Assembly: GCF_003586305.1 (NCBI RefSeq)
Contig: NZ_QXJI01000001.1
Location: 558,001 to 622,000, forward strand
Source: Cognatilysobacter tabacisoli
GTDB taxonomy: Bacteria > Pseudomonadota > Gammaproteobacteria > Xanthomonadales > Xanthomonadaceae
Length of the DNA: 64,000 bases
Direction of reading: 5' to 3'
Shown here: piece after piece, positions 8,950 to 19,776 of the stretch
How the letters are laid out: every line of letters starts with the position of its first letter
Numbering within the stretch: the stretch's first letter is position 1
The notes under the pieces: model-generated
Database searches by the model: none
The model's input: only the letters and a program-made list of their open reading frames with translations
What the model was told of the DNA's origin: nothing
Translations under genes and position numbers: made by a program

Positions 8950-10047
8950 TTACGCAGCGCCCCCGCCCCCGGAGGCGAACAGCGGTGCCTGTGCATCGTC
9001 GACGTCGGCCGCGACCAGGCCGCCGAGGCCGACGCCGACGAGCCGGTAGCGCGTGCGCGCAGGCAGCTCGACCCGGCTGCGCAGGCGGCAGGCGACATCG
9101 GCCAGCTCCTCGGCGCTGGCCGGCGGCCGCGCCGGCGTCAGGCTGCGCGTCAGGATGCGGAAGTCGCTGGTCTTGAGCTTCAGCACGACGGTGCGCGCCA
9201 GCCGGCCCGGCTCGCGCCGGTAGCCGGCCCACGTCTTGTCGGCGAGCCGGCGGATGTGCGGCTCGAGCGCGTCGAGCGGCAGGTCGTGTTCGAACGTGTC
9301 CTCGGCCGACACCTGCAGGCTCGGGCGCTCGGGCTGCACCGGGTGGTCGTCGAGGCCGTGCGACAGCTCGTGCAGCCGCCGTCCCCATCGACCGAAGCGC
9401 TGCTCGAGCTCGCGCTGTCCGTGTGCGCGCAGCTCGCCCACCGTGGCGATGCCGAGCTCGGCGAGTTTGGCCTCCATCACCTTGCCGACGCCCGGCAGGC
9501 GGCCGACCGGCAGCGGCAGCAGGAACGCGTCGACCTGATGCGGCCGGATCACGAACTGGCCGTCGGGCTTGCGCCAGTCCGACGCGATCTTGGCCAGGAA
9601 CTTGTTCGGCGCGATGCCGGCCGACGCGGTCAGCTGCAGCTCGTCGCGGATCGCGTCGCGGATCGCCTCGGCGGTCGCCGTCGCGCTGGGCAGGTCGGTC
9701 TTCGTCGTGGTGACGTCGAGGTAGGCCTCGTCCAGCGACAGCGGCTCGATCAGGTCGGTGTGGCGGGCGAAGATCTCGCGCACGCGCCGCGACACGGCCT
9801 TGTAGCGCATGAAATCGGGCGGCACGAATACCGCCTCGGGGCACAGGCGCTCGGCGCGCACCGCCGGCATGGCCGAGCGCACGCCGAACACGCGGGCCTC
9901 GTAGCTGGCCGCGCACACGACCGAGCGCGCGCCGCGCCAGGCCACGACGACCGGTCGGCCGCGCAGCGACGGGTCGTCGCGCTGCTCGACCGACGCGTAG
10001 AACGCATCCATGTCGACGTGCAGGATCTTGCGCGGGGCAGGGGACAC
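8950..10047 (-). CDS. dinB: DNA polymerase IV (Y-family translesion polymerase)
   Basis: 365 aa, normal length for DinB. The N-terminal catalytic motifs are present: VDMDAFYASVE with the metal-binding Asp, and SLDEAYLDV with the second acidic pair. A helix-hairpin-helix motif (RLPGVGKVMEAKL) and the little-finger domain follow. It copies past lesions at low fidelity. The C-terminus lacks an obvious QLxLF-type beta-clamp motif but ends near QAPLFASG, which may serve as one. A LexA-type box lies 33 bases upstream of the ATG, so it is probably part of the SOS regulon. Confidence 0.97.
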   Translation of the reverse strand: MSPAPRKILHVDMDAFYASVEQRDDPSLRGRPVVVAWRGARSVVCAASYEARVFGVRSAMPAVRAERLCPEAVFVPPDFMRYKAVSRRVREIFARHTDLIEPLSLDEAYLDVTTTKTDLPSATATAEAIRDAIRDELQLTASAGIAPNKFLAKIASDWRKPDGQFVIRPHQVDAFLLPLPVGRLPGVGKVMEAKLAELGIATVGELRAHGQRELEQRFGRWGRRLHELSHGLDDHPVQPERPSLQVSAEDTFEHDLPLDALEPHIRRLADKTWAGYRREPGRLARTVVLKLKTSDFRILTRSLTPARPPASAEELADVACRLRSRVELPARTRYRLVGVGLGGLVAADVDDAQAPLFASGGGGAA

Positions 10048-10077
10048 GGCGGGCGCGGGCAGGGCCGCAGGCGGCGG

Positions 10078-10097
10078 CGTTAGTTAAAATACTAACG
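10078..10097 (-). promoter_or_regulatory. LexA-type SOS box upstream of dinB
   Basis: Two 7-base arms (CGTTAGT and ACTAACG) form a perfect inverted repeat around a 6-base spacer. Inside it, 10080-10094 reads TTAG-N6-TACTA exactly, which is the LexA recognition sequence described for Xylella/Xanthomonas. It lies 33 bases before the dinB ATG, and an AT-rich -10-like stretch (TAAAAT) overlaps it, as expected for an operator that blocks RNA polymerase. Confidence 0.85.
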
Positions 10098-10259
10098 CGT
10101 GTGCGCCGCGGCGGCCATGCGCCCGTCGCGAGGCCGGGGCCGGCGCGTCACGGCGGCGGCGCGCATCCCCCGTCGCGGCGGCGGCCGGCGCTCTCGCTGC
10201 GCCGCGCTCCCGGACTATGCTCGCGCTCGCATCGACCCGATGCGTCTGGGGAGTCCGCC

Positions 10260-10697
10260 ATGGTCACGACGTCGTCCGTCCGCCCGGCCTGGTTTCCGGT
10301 CGTGGCCTCGCTATTGCTGCTGTGGAACCTGTTCGGCATCGCGATGTTCTTCCTGCAGTACACGATGACGCCCGAGGCGCTGGCCAGGCTGCCCGAAGAC
10401 CAGCGCACGCTGTTCGAGGCGATGCCGGGGTGGCTGTGGGTCGTGTACGCGGCTGCGGTCGTGTCCGGCGCGCTCGGCGCGCTGATGCTGCTGCTGCGCA
10501 AGCGCGCGGCCGTGCCGCTGTTCTGGGTGTCGCTGCTCGCGGTGCTGGTCCAGTTCGGCTACACGCTGCTGCCCGGTCGCGCGGTCGAGGTGCTCGGGCC
10601 GGCGCAGGCGCTGCCGATGCCGCTGACGATCATCGCCGTCGCCGCGCTGCAGGTCTGGGTGGCACGCCGGGCGCTGGCGCGCGGCTGGATCGCATAG
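10260..10697 (+). CDS. Small integral membrane protein, function unknown
   Basis: 145 aa from an ATG at 10260. Four hydrophobic segments are visible (about residues 12-30, 58-78, 88-105 and 115-135), separated by short polar loops, with a C-terminal Arg-containing tail. No catalytic motif is seen and I do not recognise a named family. It stands alone between divergent dinB and the convergent GntP-type permease. A strong hairpin follows at 10706-10728. Confidence 0.75.
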   Translation: MVTTSSVRPAWFPVVASLLLLWNLFGIAMFFLQYTMTPEALARLPEDQRTLFEAMPGWLWVVYAAAVVSGALGALMLLLRKRAAVPLFWVSLLAVLVQFGYTLLPGRAVEVLGPAQALPMPLTIIAVAALQVWVARRALARGWIA

Positions 10698-10705
10698 GGC
10701 GGGCC

Positions 10706-10728
10706 CCGGCGCGCCATCGGCGCGCCGG
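10706..10728 (+). terminator. Hairpin downstream of the membrane protein gene
   Basis: Ten-base perfect arms (CCGGCGCGCC / GGCGCGCCGG) around a 3-base loop lie 9 bases past the stop codon. There is no U-tract, so it is a transcript-end hairpin or mRNA stabiliser and not a canonical intrinsic terminator. Confidence 0.5.
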
Positions 10729-10751
10729 TCGTCTGCAGGCACTCACCGACA

Positions 10752-10771
10752 AGGCGGGCTGCGTCCCGCCT
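10752..10771 (-). terminator. Hairpin at the end of the permease gene
   Basis: Inverted repeat AGGCGGG / CCCGCCT with a 6-base loop, overlapping the permease stop codon. Weak terminator candidate between convergent genes; no clear U-tract. Confidence 0.4.
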
Positions 10772-12167
10772 AAACGATGCCGGTCGCGTAGAAGAGGCCG
10801 ATCACGAAGAAGACCGCCGCGGTCTTGATCAGCGTGATCGCGAAGATGTCGCGGTAGGCCTGCCGGTGGGTCAGGCCGGTCACGGCCAGCAGGGTGATCA
10901 CCGCGCCGTTGTGCGGCAGGGTGTCCATGCCGCCCGACGCCATCGACGCGACCCGGTGCAGCACCTCCATCGGAATGCCGGCGGCGTTGGCGTTGGCGAT
11001 GAACGTCTCGGCCATCGCCGCCAGCGCGATGCTCATGCCGCCAGAGGCCGACCCGGTGATGCCGGCCAGCGCGGTGACGGTGACCGCCTCGTTGACCAGC
11101 GGGTTCGGAATCGCGCCAAGCGCGTTGGCGACGACGAGGAATCCGGGCAGGGCGGCGATCACCGCGCCGAAGCCGTACTCCGATGCGGTGTTCATCGCCG
11201 CCAGCAGCGCGCCGCCGATCGCCGACTTCGTCCCTTCGGCGAAGCCGGTGAAGACCGGCTTCCACGCGAACGCGAGCACGGCGACGATGCCGACCAGCAG
11301 CGCGCCCTGCACGGCCCAGATCGCGGCGACCTTCGCCACTTCCTGCACGACCGGCGCGGCGCTGCCGATCACGGCCGGGTCGAAGCTGTGCGACTCGCCG
11401 TACACCCGTGGAATCCACGCGGTGAACAGCTTGTTGGTGACGCCGACCAGCACCAGCGGCGCGATCGCGACCAGCGGATGGGCGAGCCTGCCGCCGGTGA
11501 ACGGCGCCGGCTCGTTGACCAGGTTGTCGCCGTAGCCCTCGCCGGCGGCGACCGCCTTGCGGCGGCGCGACTCGAGGTACAGCAGCCCGAGCGTCAGGAT
11601 GAAGACGCCGCCGAGCGTGCCGAGCCACGGCGCCGCCCAGGTGTCGGTGCCGAAGAACGACGCCGGGATGATGTTCTGGATCTGCGGCGTGCCGGGCAGC
11701 GCGTCCATCGTGAAGGTGAACGCCCCCAGCGCGATCGTGCCCGGGATCAGGCGCTTGGGGATGTCGCTCTGGCGGAACAGCTCGGCGGCGAACGGGTACA
11801 CCGCGAACACCACGACGAACAGCGACACGCCGCCGTAGGTCAGGACCGCGCACACCGCGACGATCGACAGCATCGCGCGGCTGGCGCCGAACAGGCGGAT
11901 CGTCGCCATCACGATCGCCTTCGAGAAGCCGGACAGCTCGATGACCTTGCCGAACACCGCGCCGAGCAGGAACACCGGGAAGTACAGCTTCAGGAAGCCG
12001 ACCATCTTGTCCATGAACAGCCCGGTGAACATCGGCGCGACCAGCGTCGCGTCGGTCAGCAGCACCGCGCCGAGCGCGGCCACGGGCGCGAACAGGATCA
12101 CGCTGTAGCCGCGGTAGGCCACGAACATCAGGAAGCACAGCGCGGCCAGCACGATCACGAACGCCAT
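10770..12167 (-). CDS. GntP-family permease, probable 3-hydroxybutyrate (or related acid) transporter
   Basis: 465 aa from the ATG at 12167; a GGGGA ribosome-binding site precedes it. The open frame upstream of this ATG is not protein-like. The protein is almost wholly hydrophobic with about 12 helices, and has GntP-family features such as MDALPGTPQIQN, NTASEYGFGAVIA, GSASGGMSIAL and GGMDTLPHNGAV. The family moves gluconate and other small hydroxy-acids by proton symport, and this branch resembles annotated D-beta-hydroxybutyrate permeases. The nearby oligomer hydrolase and PHA synthase genes support that substrate. It is divergent from a TonB receptor. Confidence 0.85.
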   Translation of the reverse strand: MAFVIVLAALCFLMFVAYRGYSVILFAPVAALGAVLLTDATLVAPMFTGLFMDKMVGFLKLYFPVFLLGAVFGKVIELSGFSKAIVMATIRLFGASRAMLSIVAVCAVLTYGGVSLFVVVFAVYPFAAELFRQSDIPKRLIPGTIALGAFTFTMDALPGTPQIQNIIPASFFGTDTWAAPWLGTLGGVFILTLGLLYLESRRRKAVAAGEGYGDNLVNEPAPFTGGRLAHPLVAIAPLVLVGVTNKLFTAWIPRVYGESHSFDPAVIGSAAPVVQEVAKVAAIWAVQGALLVGIVAVLAFAWKPVFTGFAEGTKSAIGGALLAAMNTASEYGFGAVIAALPGFLVVANALGAIPNPLVNEAVTVTALAGITGSASGGMSIALAAMAETFIANANAAGIPMEVLHRVASMASGGMDTLPHNGAVITLLAVTGLTHRQAYRDIFAITLIKTAAVFFVIGLFYATGIV

Positions 12168-12256
12168 CGACACGATCCCCAGTTGCCGGTGCGCCCGGCG
12201 TGCCGGACGGACGCCCGGTGGCCGTGGAGTCTCCGCACCGCCGGGAGCGGGCGGCA

Positions 12257-12303
12257 TTGTCCGAAGGTACATCTGCCCGCGCACACGGCGCCTACCTAGG
12301 CTG
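12257..12303 (+). promoter_or_regulatory. Candidate activator site plus -10 region upstream of TonB receptor
   Basis: The 16-base stretch at 12257-12272 matches 11 of 16 positions of a stretch at 22169-22184 before the oligomer hydrolase gene; the core is GTAC next to AAG. In both places the sequence CTAGGCTG follows 37-39 bases downstream (here 12296-12303) and could hold a -10 box (TAGGCT). The common layout suggests one activator serves both promoters. It was found by eye only. Confidence 0.45.
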
Positions 12304-12366
12304 TGCCGCATGACGGGGGGTCCCGTCCGCCACATTCGCATGCAGCACACACCTGGGGAGAACGTC

Positions 12367-14625
<2,259 letters not shown>

Positions 14626-14651
14626 TCGCTCCCCGAAGGCGATCAAAGCGG

Positions 14652-14680
14652 ACGGCGGGCTTCGGCCCGCCGTTCTGTTT
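14652..14680 (+). terminator. Intrinsic terminator of the TonB receptor gene
   Basis: Nine-base perfect stem (ACGGCGGGC / GCCCGCCGT) closed by a UUCG tetraloop and followed by TCTGTTT, 26 bases after the stop codon. Confidence 0.85.
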
Positions 14681-14736
14681 CCGGCGGGTGGCGCCACCCG
14701 TCGATGCGGCGCCCGAGTGGCCTCCCGCGCCACTCG

Positions 14737-14755
14737 TTTGCGTTACCAACGCAAA
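14737..14755. promoter_or_regulatory. Inverted repeat, candidate operator upstream of PaaK-like gene
   Basis: Perfect 8-base arms TTTGCGTT / AACGCAAA with a 3-base centre, ending 52 bases before the ATG of the PaaK-like gene. Size and symmetry fit a dimeric repressor site. No partner regulator is encoded next to it. Confidence 0.45.
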
Positions 14756-14807
14756 GGGCGGTCATCACGCGAGCCCTGCAGGCGCATCGGTAGGGGGCTG
14801 GGCGCGC

Positions 14808-16223
14808 ATGTACGAACCGCTGTTCCGGGGGCTGCTGTTCCCACTGTACGAAGGACTGCTGCGACGCCGCCGGACCCTGGCGCACCTGCGCGAGTACGAA
14901 CGCACCCAGTGGCTGCCGCGTGAGCAGGTCGATGCACTGCAGTGGCAGCGACTGTCGCGGCTGGTCGCCTACTGCTGGAACGAGGTGCCGTACTACCGCC
15001 GGCGCTGGGGCGCGGCGGGAGTCGGCTCGCCTGCCGACATCCGCGGCGTCGACGACTACGCGCGCCTGCCGGTGCTGACCAAGCAGGACGTGCGCGACCA
15101 CTTCGACGACCTGCTCGCGCGCCCGGCGCGCGGATCGATGCTGTTCAAGACCACCGGCGGCTCCACCGGCGAGCCGCTGCGGATCGGCTACACCCGCGAG
15201 AACTACGAGCGGCGCAACGCGGTCATGCACCGCGGCTACGCGTGGGCCGGCGCGCCGCTGGGCCGCCGGGCGCTGCACCTGTGGGGCGAGCCCCCCGGCG
15301 TCGGCATCAAGGCTCGGCTGCAGCACGCGGCCTTCAACCGGCGCGTCCTCGATGTGTTCCGGATGCGCGACGACAACCTCGTCGCCTACGCCGATGCGAT
15401 CGACGCGCACCGCCCGCGCGTGATCGTGGCCTATGTCGCCTCCGCGGTGCGGCTGGCGCAGTGGCTGATCGCCAGCGGGCGGCGGGTGCACGTGCCCGAC
15501 GCGGTGCTGTGCGCGGCCGAGCCGCTGCGATCGCACCAGCGCGCGCTGATCGAGGAGGCGTTCGGCTGCCCGGTGTTCAACACCTACGGCTGCCGCGAGT
15601 TCGCCCTGATCGCCTCCGAGTGCGAGCGCCGGCAGGGCCTGCACGTCAATGCCGACCACCTGCGCGTAGAACTCGGCGACCCCGCGACGCCCGCCGGCGA
15701 GGCCGGTCCGCGCGAGGTGCTGGTCACCGACCTGTTCAATTACGGCATGCCGCTGATGCGCTACGCCAACGGCGACCTCGCCACGGCCAGCGCCAGCGAC
15801 GCGGCCTGCCCGTGCGGGCGCGGGCTGCCGGTGCTGGCCTCGGTCGACGGCCGGCGCATGGACGCGCTGCGCACGCCGGAGGGCCACTACGTGGGCGAGT
15901 ACCTCGAGTACCTGATGTTCACCACGCCGGGCGTGCGCCGGTTCCAGGCGGTGCAGGAGCGGATCGACCGGATCGACGTCGCCGTCGTCGGCAGCGAGGA
16001 ACTCGCCGACGACGCCCTCGACCAGGTCCGGCGGCGGATGGTCGACGCGTTCGGGAGCAGCGTCGAGCTTGCGTTCGCGCGCACCGGGGAGCTGCCGCTG
16101 ACGCCGACCGGCAAGCTTCGCGTGGCGGTGTCGAAGCTGGCGCACTGCGTGTGGATGACGCTGCTGCACGCGGTCGAGGCAGTGCGCGGGCTCGGGCTGG
16201 AGGCCGCGGTCGCGTTGGCCTGA
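14808..16223 (+). CDS. PaaK/CapK-like adenylate-forming protein
   Basis: 471 aa, ATG at 14808 preceded by a GGGGG-type ribosome-binding site. It has the AMP-binding loop TTGGSTGEP (about residues 114-122), an acidic/aromatic motif NTYGCREF and the C-terminal PLTPTGKLR, the layout of phenylacetate-CoA ligase-like and CapK proteins. These activate a carboxylic acid as an acyl-adenylate and usually transfer it to CoA or another acceptor. It stands alone between two terminator-like hairpins. The substrate is unknown; CapK-type members act in capsule or surface polymer synthesis, so polymer modification is also possible. Confidence 0.8.
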   Translation: MYEPLFRGLLFPLYEGLLRRRRTLAHLREYERTQWLPREQVDALQWQRLSRLVAYCWNEVPYYRRRWGAAGVGSPADIRGVDDYARLPVLTKQDVRDHFDDLLARPARGSMLFKTTGGSTGEPLRIGYTRENYERRNAVMHRGYAWAGAPLGRRALHLWGEPPGVGIKARLQHAAFNRRVLDVFRMRDDNLVAYADAIDAHRPRVIVAYVASAVRLAQWLIASGRRVHVPDAVLCAAEPLRSHQRALIEEAFGCPVFNTYGCREFALIASECERRQGLHVNADHLRVELGDPATPAGEAGPREVLVTDLFNYGMPLMRYANGDLATASASDAACPCGRGLPVLASVDGRRMDALRTPEGHYVGEYLEYLMFTTPGVRRFQAVQERIDRIDVAVVGSEELADDALDQVRRRMVDAFGSSVELAFARTGELPLTPTGKLRVAVSKLAHCVWMTLLHAVEAVRGLGLEAAVALA

Positions 16224-16254
16224 CGCCGGGCGCGCCGTCGGCACGCGCCCGGCG
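16224..16254 (+). terminator. Hairpin after PaaK-like gene
   Basis: Eleven-base perfect arms (CGCCGGGCGCG / CGCGCCCGGCG) with a 9-base loop, directly after the stop codon. No U-tract. Confidence 0.5.
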
Positions 16255-16371
16255 GACCCGAGCGCGCACCGCGCGCGATATTCTCGACGCCGACATGGCC
16301 CCTCCGATCCAGCCCCACTTTTCCGACCGGTCCGCGCCCGCCGCCGCGGTCGCGCCCGCGCCCGTGCCGCG

Positions 16372-19300
16372 ATGCTGAGCTTCACCGCGGTCGCGCTGGC
16401 GAGCGTCGGCTGGCTCGCGCTGCTGTTCGGCGCGGCCCTGTACGCCGAGCGGCGACCGGCGCTTTTTGCCCGACACTGGCGGCACGTCTACGCGCTGTCG
16501 CTGGCGGTGCACTGCACCTCGTGGACGTTCTACGGGACGGTCACGCAGGCCGCGCGGTACGGGTGGCCGCTGCCGCCGACGTTCCTCGGCGCGATCGCGT
16601 TCTACGCGCTGGCGATGGGGTTCATGGTCCGGCTGGTGCGGCTGGCGCGCGAGACCAACGCGACCTCGCTGGCCGACCTGATCGCCACGCGCCTGGGCAA
16701 GGACGCTTGGCTGGCGGCGACGGTGACCCTGGTCGCGGCGCTCGGCCTGATCCCGTACATCGCGCTGCAGCTCAAGGCCGTGGCGATGAGCTTCGGCATG
16801 CTGACGACCGCCGCGCCGGACGCCGCCGCCCTGCCGGCGTGGCGCGACAGCGCGCTGTACGTGGCGCTGGCGATGGCGCTCTTCGCGATGCTGTTTGGCA
16901 CCCGGCGCGCCAGCGCGGCCGAGCACAACCGCGGCCTGGTGCTGGCGATGGCGTTCGAGTCGGTGTTCAAGCTGGCGGCGATGCTCGCGCTCGGCGCGTT
17001 CGTCTGGTTCGGGCTCGGCGATCTGCCGGAGGTGCCGGCGGCGCCGGCACCGGCGGGGCCCAGCGGGTTCGTGCCGCTGGTGCTGCTCGGCGCGTTCGCG
17101 ATGTTCGTGCTGCCGCACCAGTTCCACGTGGCCGTGGTCGAGTGCCGCGATCCGGCCGACGTGCGCACCGCGCGCTGGCAGTTCCCGCTGTACCTGGTGC
17201 TGATCGCGCTGCCGGTGCTGCCCCTGGCGCACGCCGGCGCGGCGCTGCTCGGCGCCGAGGTGCCGTCCGACCTGTACGTGCTCGCGCTGCCGCTGTCGCA
17301 GGGGCAGTCGGGGCTGGCGCTGTTCGCGTTTCTCGGCGGGCTGAGCGCGGCGACCGGCATGGTGGTCGTCAGCACGCTGACGCTGAGCCTGATGATCGGC
17401 AACCACTGGTTCGCGCCCGGCCTGCTGCGCGGCGCGTGGTCGCGCGACGACGGCAGCGACCTGCGCGGCCGCGTGCTGGCGCTGCGCCGCGCCGGCATCG
17501 TCGTGATCATGCTGCTGGCGTGGGCGTACAGCCGGCTGGTCGCCGGCAGCGATGCGCTGGCCGACGTCGGCGCGGTGTCGTTCTCGGCGCTGGCCACGCT
17601 GGTGCCGGCGCTGGCGTTCGCGGTGTGGCGCCCGCAGACGCCGCCGCGCGCGGCGATCGCCGGCGTGCTGCTCGGCTTCGCGGCGTGGGCGTGGGTGCTG
17701 CTGGTGCCGACCGTGCTCGCGGTGCGCGGCGCCTCGCCCGAGTGGCTCGCCGCCGGCCCGTTCGGCGTCGGCGCGCTGTCGCCGGACGGGCTGTTCGGGC
17801 TGACCGGTTGGAGCCGGCTCGGCCGCGCTGTCGGCGCCAGCCTGTTCGCCGGCACGGTCGCGATCGTGCTGGTGTCGGCGTGGCGCCGCGAGTCGCCGCG
17901 CGACGCGCGCCGCGGCCTCGACGCGCGCACGCTGCGCAACGCCGGCCTGCGCTTCCTGCCGCGCGAGCGCGTCGCGCAGATGCTCGCCGAGGCGCCGGCG
18001 ACGGGCCCGGTGCCCGGCGTGGTCGAGGCGCGGATCGAGCGCGAACTCGCCGCGGTGCTCGGTTCGGCGTCGGCGCGCGTGCTGCTCGATGCCGCGCGCC
18101 GCGAGGCTGGGCACCTCGACACGGTCGCGGCGATCGTCGGCGAGGCCTCGGCCGACCTGCGCTTCAACCAGCGCGTGCTCGAGGCCGCGCTGCAGAACAT
18201 GAGCCAGGGCATCAGCGTGGTCGACGCCGAGCTGCGGCTGGTCGCGTGGAACCGCCGCTATGTCGAGCTGTTCGGCTTCCCGCCGGAGATGCTGCAGGTC
18301 GGCCGCCCGATCGCCGACCTCGCGCGCTGGGCGATGCAGCGGCTGCCGATGGGCGGCGACATCGAGCGCGGCCTCGACCGCCGGCTGGCGTACATGCGCG
18401 CCGGCACGCCGCACCTGTCCGAGCGCGTGCTGCCCGACGGCAGCATCGTGGAGATCCGCGGCAACCCGATGCCTGGGGGCGGCTTCGTCGCGACCTTCAC
18501 CGACGTCACTGCGTTCCGCCGCGCCGAGGCCGGGCTCATCCAGGCCAACGAGACGCTTGAGCTGCGCGTGGTCGAGCGCACCGTCGACCTCGAAGTCGCC
18601 AAGCGCGAGGCCGAGCGCGCGAACGAGGCCAAGAGCCGCTTCCTCGCTGCGATCGGCCACGACCTGATGCAGCCGCTGCACGCCGCGCAGCTGTTCACCG
18701 ACGCGCTGGCCCAGGACGTGGACGCGCCGGGCCAGCGGCAGACGCTGGCGCAGGTGCGCGGCGCGCTCGATTCGACCAACGACCTGCTGACCGGCCTGCT
18801 CGACATGTCACGGCTCGAGGCCGGCGGGCTGGTACCGCAGCCGCGCGAGTTCCCGCTGGCGGAGGTGCTCGACCCGCTGGCGTCGGAGTTCGGCGCGATC
18901 GCCGCCGCGCGCGGCCTGCGATTCCGCTACGTGCCGACGCGCGCTTGGACGCGCAGTGACCCGCAGCTGCTGCGCCGCGTGCTGCAGAACTTCCTCGCCA
19001 ACGCCGTGCGCTACACGCCCGCCGGCAGCGTGCTGCTCGGTGCACGTCGGGCCGGGGGGCGGCTGAGGGTGGCCGTGTGCGACACCGGTCCTGGCATCGC
19101 GCCGGACCAGCAGGCGCTGATCTTCGAGGAGTTCCGACGCGGCGACGACGCGCCCGGGCAGGGGCTGGGGCTGGGCCTGTCGATCGCCGACCGCATCGCC
19201 CAGCTGCTGCACACGCCGCTGTCGCTGCGCAGCGCGGCCGGGCGGGGCACGACGTTTGCGGTCGAGGTGCCGCTGCTCCGGCGCGACCGCGTGAACGAGG

Positions 19301-19704
19301 GCGGCGCGATGCCCGAGCGGCGCGGCGTGGCCGGCACCCGCGTGCTGGTGGTCGACAACGATCCGCTGGCGCTCGCCGCGCTGGCGAGCCTGCTGCAGCG
19401 CTGGGGCTGCGAGGTCGACACCGCCGGCGACGGCGACGGCGCACGCGCCTGCCTGCAGCGTGCCGACGCGGACCTGTGGCTGTTCGACTACCACCTCGAC
19501 CACGGCGACACCGGCGTCGCGCTGGCCGAGCGGCTCGCGGCCGCGTTCGGACCGCGGCCGACGCTGGTCCTCAGCGCCGACGGCGGCGCCGCGGTGCGCC
19601 GCGCGGTGCACGAGGCCGGGCTGTCGCTGATCGGCAAGCCGCTGAAGCCGCTGGCGCTCAAATCGGTGTTGGACCGGCTGCTGGCCTCGCGCACATTGGG
19701 GTGA
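16372..19704 (+). CDS. Solute-symporter/hybrid histidine kinase with receiver (CrbS-like)
   Basis: 1110 aa. The first ~500 residues form a sodium:solute symporter (SLC5/PutP-like) domain of about 13 helices. A PAS-like domain follows (LQNMSQGISVVDAELRLVAWN), then a H-box in the unusual form GHDLMQPLHAA (His 763), HATPase_c (NFLANAVRY, DTGPGIAPDQ, GLGLGLSIA) and a C-terminal receiver (Asp 1039 in FDYHLDHG). This architecture and H-box type are those of CrbS/ErcS-like kinases, which with LuxR-type regulators control acetate or alcohol use. A LuxR-type regulator of the expected kind is encoded at 21466-22128. The symporter part probably senses or binds a small carboxylate. Confidence 0.9.
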   Translation: MLSFTAVALASVGWLALLFGAALYAERRPALFARHWRHVYALSLAVHCTSWTFYGTVTQAARYGWPLPPTFLGAIAFYALAMGFMVRLVRLARETNATSLADLIATRLGKDAWLAATVTLVAALGLIPYIALQLKAVAMSFGMLTTAAPDAAALPAWRDSALYVALAMALFAMLFGTRRASAAEHNRGLVLAMAFESVFKLAAMLALGAFVWFGLGDLPEVPAAPAPAGPSGFVPLVLLGAFAMFVLPHQFHVAVVECRDPADVRTARWQFPLYLVLIALPVLPLAHAGAALLGAEVPSDLYVLALPLSQGQSGLALFAFLGGLSAATGMVVVSTLTLSLMIGNHWFAPGLLRGAWSRDDGSDLRGRVLALRRAGIVVIMLLAWAYSRLVAGSDALADVGAVSFSALATLVPALAFAVWRPQTPPRAAIAGVLLGFAAWAWVLLVPTVLAVRGASPEWLAAGPFGVGALSPDGLFGLTGWSRLGRAVGASLFAGTVAIVLVSAWRRESPRDARRGLDARTLRNAGLRFLPRERVAQMLAEAPATGPVPGVVEARIERELAAVLGSASARVLLDAARREAGHLDTVAAIVGEASADLRFNQRVLEAALQNMSQGISVVDAELRLVAWNRRYVELFGFPPEMLQVGRPIADLARWAMQRLPMGGDIERGLDRRLAYMRAGTPHLSERVLPDGSIVEIRGNPMPGGGFVATFTDVTAFRRAEAGLIQANETLELRVVERTVDLEVAKREAERANEAKSRFLAAIGHDLMQPLHAAQLFTDALAQDVDAPGQRQTLAQVRGALDSTNDLLTGLLDMSRLEAGGLVPQPREFPLAEVLDPLASEFGAIAAARGLRFRYVPTRAWTRSDPQLLRRVLQNFLANAVRYTPAGSVLLGARRAGGRLRVAVCDTGPGIAPDQQALIFEEFRRGDDAPGQGLGLGLSIADRIAQLLHTPLSLRSAAGRGTTFAVEVPLLRRDRVNEGGAMPERRGVAGTRVLVVDNDPLALAALASLLQRWGCEVDTAGDGDGARACLQRADADLWLFDYHLDHGDTGVALAERLAAAFGPRPTLVLSADGGAAVRRAVHEAGLSLIGKPLKPLALKSVLDRLLASRTLG

Positions 19705-19738
19705 GCGTCTGCGGCGCGCCGGCGACGCCAGGCCGCAG

Positions 19739-19766
19739 CCGCCCCCTCCGCGGGGGGAGGGGGCGG
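19739..19766. terminator. Bidirectional hairpin between convergent genes
   Basis: Eleven-base perfect arms (CCGCCCCCTCC / GGAGGGGGCGG) around a 6-base loop, 34 bases past the kinase stop and 10 bases beyond the convergent haloperoxidase-like stop. Confidence 0.6.
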
Positions 19767-19776
19767 AGTCGCACGA

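Noticed and set aside
12310-12366. Upstream ATG starts for the first TonB receptor
   Set aside because: The signal peptide and GGGGAG spacing support the GTG at 12367; the upstream stretch overlaps the probable promoter.
16602-18212. Long minus-strand frames across the symporter-kinase gene
   Set aside because: Ser/Arg-rich without domains; they mirror the third-position GC bias of the real gene.
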